Positions 59,703-64,000 of a stretch of 64,000 nucleotides of DNA are shown here, in pieces. The notes under the pieces were generated by a model that saw only the letters and a program-made list of their open reading frames with translations, was not told where the DNA came from and did no database searches. This DNA is from Rhizorhabdus dicambivorans (GTDB lineage: Bacteria > Pseudomonadota > Alphaproteobacteria > Sphingomonadales > Sphingomonadaceae). How positions within the stretch are numbered: the first letter of the stretch is position 1; every line of letters begins with the position of its first letter. Position numbers and translations under genes: made by a program. The DNA is taken from NCBI RefSeq assembly GCF_002355275.1, contig NZ_CP023449.1:620001-684000 (forward strand), written 5' to 3'.

Positions 59703-59934
59703 CCCTCAAGCGCCGGGCGTCAGGCGTCCGCCTGCCTTGGCTTTCCCAGCATATGCTCGGGCGGAACGCTACACGTTCCGACGCCGGGCTCCAGAGCCTT
59801 TCATGATCCGATTACATCGACTCGTCGGCTCTACCTTGTTGTTTTACCGCGATTTCCGAGTCGGCAGATGTTTCCATCTGCCTGGAAATCGCTCCAGGTC
59901 GCGACATTCAAAGGCTCGCGCCCGGCACCTGAGG
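59703..59934. repeat. Structured intergenic repeat element, copy B
   Basis: A 232-bp unit bounded by CCCTCA and TGAGG. Its left arm shares CCGGGCG, AGGC-TCCGCCT, GGCTTTCC and GCTCGGGCGG with copy A at 20071. The hairpin GGAACG-CTACA-CGTTCC (59763-59779) replaces A's GGGACAC/GTGTCCC stem, followed in both by GACGCC. It also holds a nested hairpin GGCAGATG-TTTC-CATCTGCC within GCGATTTCC/GGAAATCGC. Confidence 0.7.
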
Positions 59935-60018
59935 CCAGCCCAAAACAAGAACCGCGCCGGCACCGAAGCGCCGACGCGGTTCTTGTTCTTGGCGAACACC
60001 CCGCGCGGGGTGGATCGA

Positions 60019-60714
60019 TCAGGCGCCGAGGTCGGCGGTGTCGATCTTGACGCCCGGGCCCATGGTCGAGCTGACCGCGGCCTTGCGCAGATACTTGCCC
60101 TTGGCGCCCGACGGCTTCGCCTTGACGATCGCGTCGACGAAGGCGTCGAAATTGGCGCGCAGGTCCTCGGCCGGGAAGCTGGCCTTGCCGATGCCGGAAT
60201 GGATGATGCCGGCCTTCTCGACGCGGAACTCCACCTGGCCGCCCTTGGCCGCCTTGACGGCTTCGGCGACATTCATCGTCACGGTGCCGAGCTTCGGGTT
60301 CGGCATCAGGCCCTTCGGACCCAGGATCTTGCCGAGACGGCCGACCAGACCCATCATGTCCGGGGTGGCGATGCAGCGGTCGAAATCGACGGTGCCGCCC
60401 TGGATCGTCTCGAGCAGGTCTTCCGCACCGACGACCTCGGCGCCGGCGGCCTTGGCTTCGTCAGCCTTGGCGCCGCGCGCGAACACGCCGACGCGGACGT
60501 CCTTGCCGGTGCCCTTGGGCAGGGTCACGACGCCGCGGACCATCTGGTCGGCATGGCGCGGATCGACGCCCAGGTTCAGCGCGACCTCGATGGTCTCGTC
60601 GAACTTGGAGGTCGCGTTGGCGCGGGCGAGGGCGATCGCGGCGTCGATGTCGTACAGCTTGTTGGCGTCGACGGTCGAAGCCTGGTTCTTCTGCTTCTTG
60701 CTGAGCTTGGCCAT
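60019..60714 (-). CDS. rplA: 50S ribosomal protein L1
   Basis: A 231-residue L1-stalk protein. [20 protein letters not shown] opens it, with [59 protein letters not shown] and [19 protein letters not shown] as signatures. In many bacteria L1 also represses its own mRNA. It lies 4 bp after rplK. Confidence 0.97.
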   Translation of the reverse strand: MAKLSKKQKNQASTVDANKLYDIDAAIALARANATSKFDETIEVALNLGVDPRHADQMVRGVVTLPKGTGKDVRVGVFARGAKADEAKAAGAEVVGAEDLLETIQGGTVDFDRCIATPDMMGLVGRLGKILGPKGLMPNPKLGTVTMNVAEAVKAAKGGQVEFRVEKAGIIHSGIGKASFPAEDLRANFDAFVDAIVKAKPSGAKGKYLRKAAVSSTMGPGVKIDTADLGA

Positions 60715-60718
60715 GATA

Positions 60719-61150
60719 TCAGCCCTCCACCACTTCGAGGCCCATCGCGCGGGCGCTGCCTTCGATGATGCGGGTCGCCGCCTCGATATCGTTGGCGTTG
60801 AGATCCTTCATCTTCACTTCGGCGATCTGGGTCAGCTGCGACCGCTTGATCTTCGCCGCGACGACCTTGCCCGGCTCCTTCGAGCCCGACTTGAGGTTGG
60901 CGGCCTTCTTGATCAGATAGCTGGCCGGGGGCGTCTTGGTGACGAAGCTGAACGAGCGATCGGCATAGACGGTGATGACGGTGGGAAGCGGCGTGCCGAC
61001 TTCCTGGTCGCCGGTCTGCGCGTTGAACGCCTTGCAGAAGTCCATGATGTTGACGCCGCGCTGACCGAGCGCGGGGCCGATCGGCGGCGACGGATTCGCC
61101 TTTCCAGCGGGCACCTGGAGCTTGATATAGCCCGTGATCTTCTTAGCCAT
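60719..61150 (-). CDS. rplK: 50S ribosomal protein L11
   Basis: A 143-residue protein with [40 protein letters not shown] and [20 protein letters not shown], the standard L11 two-domain layout. It forms the GTPase-associated centre with 23S rRNA. First of rplK-rplA; separated from nusG by 225 bp that contain a REP-like palindrome pair. Confidence 0.97.
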   Translation of the reverse strand: MAKKITGYIKLQVPAGKANPSPPIGPALGQRGVNIMDFCKAFNAQTGDQEVGTPLPTVITVYADRSFSFVTKTPPASYLIKKAANLKSGSKEPGKVVAAKIKRSQLTQIAEVKMKDLNANDIEAATRIIEGSARAMGLEVVEG

Positions 61151-61284
61151 TTTTCACTCACTCTGTAGTGGGCGGGCCGAAGCCCTCCCGTTCAAGTTTA
61201 GCGGTCAGACAGGGATCGAAATCCCCTCCCGCAGCTTGTGTGCCTTGAAGGCACCATCCGGTTTGAGCCGGAACCTCTTCACTT

Positions 61285-61361
61285 CGTCATGCCGGACTTG
61301 ATCCGGCATCCAGAAACCGCAGCGCGGCGTATCTGGATCCTGACTTCCGTCAGGATGACGG
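61285..61361. repeat. REP-like inverted pair between nusG and rplK
   Basis: CGTCATGCCGGACTTGATCC with GGCATCCAG, and facing it CTGGATCCTGACTTCCGTCA with GGATGACGG. The outer ends are complementary, so a cruciform or long hairpin forms in the 225-bp gap. It may lower read-through between nusG and rplK. Confidence 0.6.
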
Positions 61362-61375
61362 CCTTTTTCAGGCCG

Positions 61376-61915
61376 TCACTTGACCCGCTCGACCTGCTCG
61401 AACTCGAGCTCGACCGGGGTCGCGCGGCCGAAGATCGAGACCGACACCTTGACGCGGCTGCGGTCGAAATCGAGTTCCTCGACGACGCCGTTGAAGCTGG
61501 CGAAGGGGCCGTCCAGCACCTTGACCTGATCGCCGATCTCGTAGTCGACCTTGAGCTTCGCCTTGGGCGCGGCGGCGGCGGCCTCCTCCTTGGTATTGAG
61601 GATGCGCGCGGCCTCGGCCTCGCTGATCGGCTGGGGCTTGCCCGACGAACCCAGGAAGCCCGTCACCTTCGGCGTGTTCTTCACCAGGTGATAGACATCG
61701 TCGTTCATGCTGAGCTTCGCCAGCACATAGCCGGGGAAGAATTTGCGGTCGGAGGTGATCTTCTTGCCGCGGCGGACCTCGGTCACCTTCTCGGTCGGCA
61801 CCTCGACCGCCTCGACGAGCTGTTCCAGGCCGAGGCGCGCGGCGTCAGCCAGGATCGCTTCCTTCACCTTGTTCTCGAAGCCCGAATAGGCGTGAATGAT
61901 GTACCAGCGCGCCAA
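61376..61915 (-). CDS. nusG: Transcription termination/antitermination factor NusG
   Basis: A 179-residue protein. NGN domain starts MARWYIIHAYSGFENKVKEA, with FFPGYVLAKLSMNDDVYHLV. The C-terminal KOW domain has YEIGDQVKVLDGPFASFNGV and VSVSIFGRATPVELEFEQVE. It couples RNA polymerase to Rho or ribosomes. It follows secE by 16 bp. Confidence 0.97.
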   Translation of the reverse strand: MARWYIIHAYSGFENKVKEAILADAARLGLEQLVEAVEVPTEKVTEVRRGKKITSDRKFFPGYVLAKLSMNDDVYHLVKNTPKVTGFLGSSGKPQPISEAEAARILNTKEEAAAAAPKAKLKVDYEIGDQVKVLDGPFASFNGVVEELDFDRSRVKVSVSIFGRATPVELEFEQVERVK

Positions 61916-61931
61916 CGCAGAAGTCTCCGTA

Positions 61932-62129
61932 TCAGCCGAGCAGCGAGAGCAGGAACTTCACGATCATCGCGAAGAACTGGTCGAGTCCGAAGAAGAAGAT
62001 GCCGAGCAGGAGCGTCATGATCCCGACCATGATGGTGGTCGTGATCGTCTCCCGGCGGCTCGGCCAGACGACCTTCGCCGTTTCGGCCTTTACCTGCCGG
62101 ATGAACTCGCCCGGTGAAGTCTTCGCCAC
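61932..62129 (-). CDS. secE: Preprotein translocase subunit SecE
   Basis: A 65-residue protein with the amphipathic SPGEFIRQVKAETAKVVWPS, RRETITTT, and a single TM helix (about 35-63, MTLLLGIFFFGLDQFFAMIV). It is the short single-span SecE form typical of alphaproteobacteria and clamps SecY. Downstream of tRNA-Trp. Confidence 0.96.
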   Translation of the reverse strand: MAKTSPGEFIRQVKAETAKVVWPSRRETITTTIMVGIMTLLLGIFFFGLDQFFAMIVKFLLSLLG

Positions 62130-62273
62130 GTCCTCAGCCTATCCTGCCGGATTCGCCATCCGGAAAACCATTCAAACAGCGACAAGAGGCCATAGTCCGC
62201 TGATTCGGCCTTTCGGCCGGCGGACTGACCTCTTCGCGCTTCTCGACCCCTTTGGCCTTACCCTACCAGAAGA

Positions 62274-62349
62274 TGGCAGGAGTGGAGGGACTCGAACCCA
62301 CGGCCCTCGGTTTTGGAGACCGATGCTCTACCAACTGAGCTACACTCCT
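62274..62349 (-). tRNA. tRNA-Trp (CCA anticodon)
   Basis: A 76-base cloverleaf read on the minus strand: acceptor AGGAGTG / CACTCCT, D-arm GCTCAGTTGGTAGAGC, anticodon arm TCGGT-CTCCAAA-ACCGA with CCA, T-arm GTGGG-TTCGAGT-CCCTC, discriminator G and an encoded CCA end. It precedes secE-nusG, the usual alphaproteobacterial order. Confidence 0.96.
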
Positions 62350-62409
62350 CCGGGCCCGAGACGGGGGCACATAGCGGTGGGGGGATTGCAACGCAAGGGG
62401 TTGGCTGGC

Positions 62410-63114
62410 CTAACGGACGAAGACCATGCCCTGGGTGTCGATATCCCAATATGCGCCGCCGGTGCCGTTGGTGCGGAAGGCGATCGACACGCTGACGCGA
62501 TGGCCGCAGGGCTCGAAGGTCCAGGCCTCGTTCCACGATCCCTTCAGGCGGATGCCATATTGGCTGGGGCCGAAATCGGGGCTGGTGCCGGTGATCCGCG
62601 AGCCGGTGGGCGTGAGGCCCTGGGGCTTGCAGGCCGGGTCCTCTCGGGCCAGCCTTTGCGATACGGCGCTGACCGTGGCGCCCAGCACTTCTCGCGACAG
62701 ACTCGGCCAGGCGAGGCTCTCCCCCTGACCGGCGAAGAAGGCCTGCAAGGCGACGCCATCGGACGCGCGGAGCAGCAGCACCCGGATTGGGTCGGCAGGC
62801 GGGCAATCCTCAAGCTTCACCGAAACGAGCCAGCCATTCTCGATCTGGCCCTTGGCGATCAGCGCGGTGATCATCCCGTCGAGCGTCACCGGCTCGGGCC
62901 TGGTGAGGCTCATCCGCTTGGGCTCGCAGCGGCCGCGCAGCTTCGCGTCGGCCAGCACCGCCTTGCCGACCGCCAGCGCCAGTGGCTGGCCATCGGGCAG
63001 CGGCTTGGCGTTGATCGCCTCTATGTCGCGGCGGAACTGGTCGGGATCGCCCAGCGGATCGAGCGGGGCGGCGTGGGCGGTGGTGGCGAGGGACAGGGCC
63101 AATGACAGCTTCAT
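62410..63114 (-). CDS. Exported protein of unknown function
   Basis: A 234-residue protein with signal MKLSLALSLATTAHA. The mature part has Cys pairs (GRCEPKRM, LEDCPPADP, DPACKPQG, FEPCGHRV) that could form disulfides, and a C-terminal beta region (FGPSQYGIRLKGSWNEAWTF, VSVSIAFRTNGTGGAYWDID). No family is recognised. The longer frame upstream enters the acyl-AMP ligase. A REP-like repeat (63123-63150) separates it from that gene. Confidence 0.7.
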   Translation of the reverse strand: MKLSLALSLATTAHAAPLDPLGDPDQFRRDIEAINAKPLPDGQPLALAVGKAVLADAKLRGRCEPKRMSLTRPEPVTLDGMITALIAKGQIENGWLVSVKLEDCPPADPIRVLLLRASDGVALQAFFAGQGESLAWPSLSREVLGATVSAVSQRLAREDPACKPQGLTPTGSRITGTSPDFGPSQYGIRLKGSWNEAWTFEPCGHRVSVSIAFRTNGTGGAYWDIDTQGMVFVR

Positions 63115-63122
63115 CAACACGC

Positions 63123-63150
63123 CGTCGTCCCGGCGGAGGCCGGGGCGAGG
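63123..63150. repeat. REP-like palindrome
   Basis: CGTCGTCCCGGCGGAGGCCG followed by GGGCGAGG between the exported protein and the acyl-AMP ligase. Its CCCGGCGGAGGCCGGGG core is the same as in the arms of the 37294-37385 inverted repeat. Confidence 0.5.
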
Positions 63151-63173
63151 GATGAAGAAGCGGCCGAGCCCCT

Positions 63174-64000
63174 TCACGCCGCGATGTCGTAGCCCTGGAT
63201 CTCGCCCGAGAGGTAGAGGTTGCGGGCCTTGGCGCGGCTGAGCTTGCCCGAGCTGGTCTTGGGCAGGGTGCGCGGCGGCACCAGTTCGACCACGCAGTGC
63301 ATGCCGGTGATCGAGCGGACCTTCTCGCGGATCTGGTCGCGCAGCCGGGCGCGCTCCGCGGGGTCCGACGTGCGGCACTGGACGAGCACCGCCGGGGTCT
63401 CCTCGCCCCCCGTGGTCGTGATCGCGAAGGCGGCGATGTCGCCCGCCTTGAAGCCCGGCAACTGCTCCACCGCCCATTCTATGTCCTGGGGCCAGTGGTT
63501 CTTGCCGTTGATGATGATCATGTCCTTGGCGCGGCCGACGATGTAGATGTAGCCGTTCGACATATAGGCCATGTCGCCGGTATCCAGCCAGCCGTCGACC
63601 ATGCAGGCGGCGGTCGCCTCCTCGTCGCGGAAATAGCCCTCCATGATCGACGGGCCCTTGGCCCACAGCTTGCCGATCATCTTCTCGGGCAGCACCGATC
63701 CGTCCTCGTCGCGGATCTCGACGAGCATGTCGCGCACCGGCTTGCCGCAGTTGACGACGGCGCGGAACCGGCGGGGCCGGTCCTGGCTATGATCGCCGCC
63801 CGACAGCTGGGTCTCCTCGACCAGCTCGACGACGATGCCTTCGCCCGGCGGCATGATCGAGACGGCCAGCGTCGCCTCGGCCAGGCCATAGCTCGGCAGG
63901 AAGGCGGTCGCCTTGAAGCCGGCTTCGGCGAAGGCATCGACGAAGGCCTGCATCACGTCGGGCCGGATCATGTCGGCGCCATTGCCGGCGAGCCGCCAGC
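63174..64000 (-). CDS. Fatty acyl-AMP ligase, N-terminus cut by window edge
   Basis: The last 275 residues of an adenylate-forming enzyme; the frame is open at the right edge. WRLAGNGADMIRPDVMQAFV and FLPSYGLAEATLAVSIMPPG are typical of FAAL proteins. SIMEGYFRDEEATAACMVDG, WLDTGDMAYMSNGYIYIVGR (A8 Asp and Arg) and KDMIIINGKNHWPQDIEWAV complete the adenylation core. PKTSSGKLSRAKAR carries the A10 lysine. It activates fatty acids as acyl-AMP, usually for loading onto an acyl carrier protein in lipid or polyketide synthesis. Confidence 0.9.
   Translation of the reverse strand, partial: WRLAGNGADMIRPDVMQAFVDAFAEAGFKATAFLPSYGLAEATLAVSIMPPGEGIVVELVEETQLSGGDHSQDRPRRFRAVVNCGKPVRDMLVEIRDEDGSVLPEKMIGKLWAKGPSIMEGYFRDEEATAACMVDGWLDTGDMAYMSNGYIYIVGRAKDMIIINGKNHWPQDIEWAVEQLPGFKAGDIAAFAITTTGGEETPAVLVQCRTSDPAERARLRDQIREKVRSITGMHCVVELVPPRTLPKTSSGKLSRAKARNLYLSGEIQGYDIAA

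Larger units (their letters stand above)
59529..60018. other. 490-bp region without genes
   Basis: Between the PEP-CTERM gene and rplA. It holds the sigma-54-like promoter (59594-59609), the upstream site (59674-59689), repeat element B (59703-59934) and a short GC-rich inverted repeat AACCGCGCCGGC / GACGCGGTTCTT near 59949-59990 that probably terminates the rplK-rplA transcript. No coding sequence was found. Confidence 0.65.

Overview
The window is a continuous, gene-dense, GC-rich chromosomal segment from an alphaproteobacterium, most likely a sphingomonad (Sphingomonas/Rhizorhabdus-like). The assignment rests on the many ATGA-overlapping genes, a glycine-riboswitch gcvT-H-PA-PB operon, gapR, FnrL-type cysteine spacing, TonB receptors with FecI/FecR, a short PEP-CTERM protein, the order tRNA-Trp/secE/nusG/rplK/rplA, and many REP-like intergenic palindromes. 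No phage, integrase, transposase, CRISPR array or rRNA was seen. Long open frames antisense to real genes are frequent and were treated as GC-driven shadows.

Layout. 1-9 kb: a TPR protein cut by the left edge, a Pr6Pr membrane protein, a VOC protein, pgi, a soluble MCP-tip/cache protein, rluB-rsmD, a TetR regulator facing a CMD/SnoaL gene pair across two palindromes, and a DUF938 methyltransferase. 9-14 kb: the glycine cleavage operon behind a tandem glycine riboswitch. 14-20 kb: a lipoprotein, ispH-thrB-rnhA, bamB with a YfgM-like partner, and panB. 20-26 kb: a structured repeat element, gapR, pyk, a 36-residue membrane microprotein sharing an FNR-type box with an Fnr-like regulator, a HAD phosphatase overlapping rpmJ, a lipoprotein and an M14 carboxypeptidase. 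26-33.5 kb: an STN-type TonB receptor with FecR and an ECF sigma factor, a PilZ protein, an HNH nuclease and gluQRS. 33.6-35.7 kb: nadE.

35.7-49.2 kb is a complete type II secretion (T2SS) locus in several opposed operons: gspG-H-I-C-D leftward, gspL-M-E-F rightward, gspN leftward, then a periplasmic-binding-fold protein with gspJ-K rightward. It also carries an extra three-gene inner-membrane module whose first protein appears to join a GspF-type leader to a PilN/GspL-type domain. Immediately after it (49.4-55.2 kb) lie a TonB receptor, a lipoprotein with a Thr-Pro linker and a beta-helix-like body, a prolyl 4-hydroxylase and a GST. Two Pho-box-like sites sit here, one a perfect direct repeat of CTGTCAT. 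My reading, which is inference, is a phosphate-starvation surface system placed beside a T2SS that could export its lipoprotein.

55-64 kb is housekeeping: adenosine kinase, an APC permease, HIT protein, hisE, a PEP-CTERM microprotein with a sigma-54-like promoter, a second copy of the structured repeat, the L1/L11/NusG/SecE operon, tRNA-Trp, an exported unknown protein, and a fatty acyl-AMP ligase cut by the right edge.
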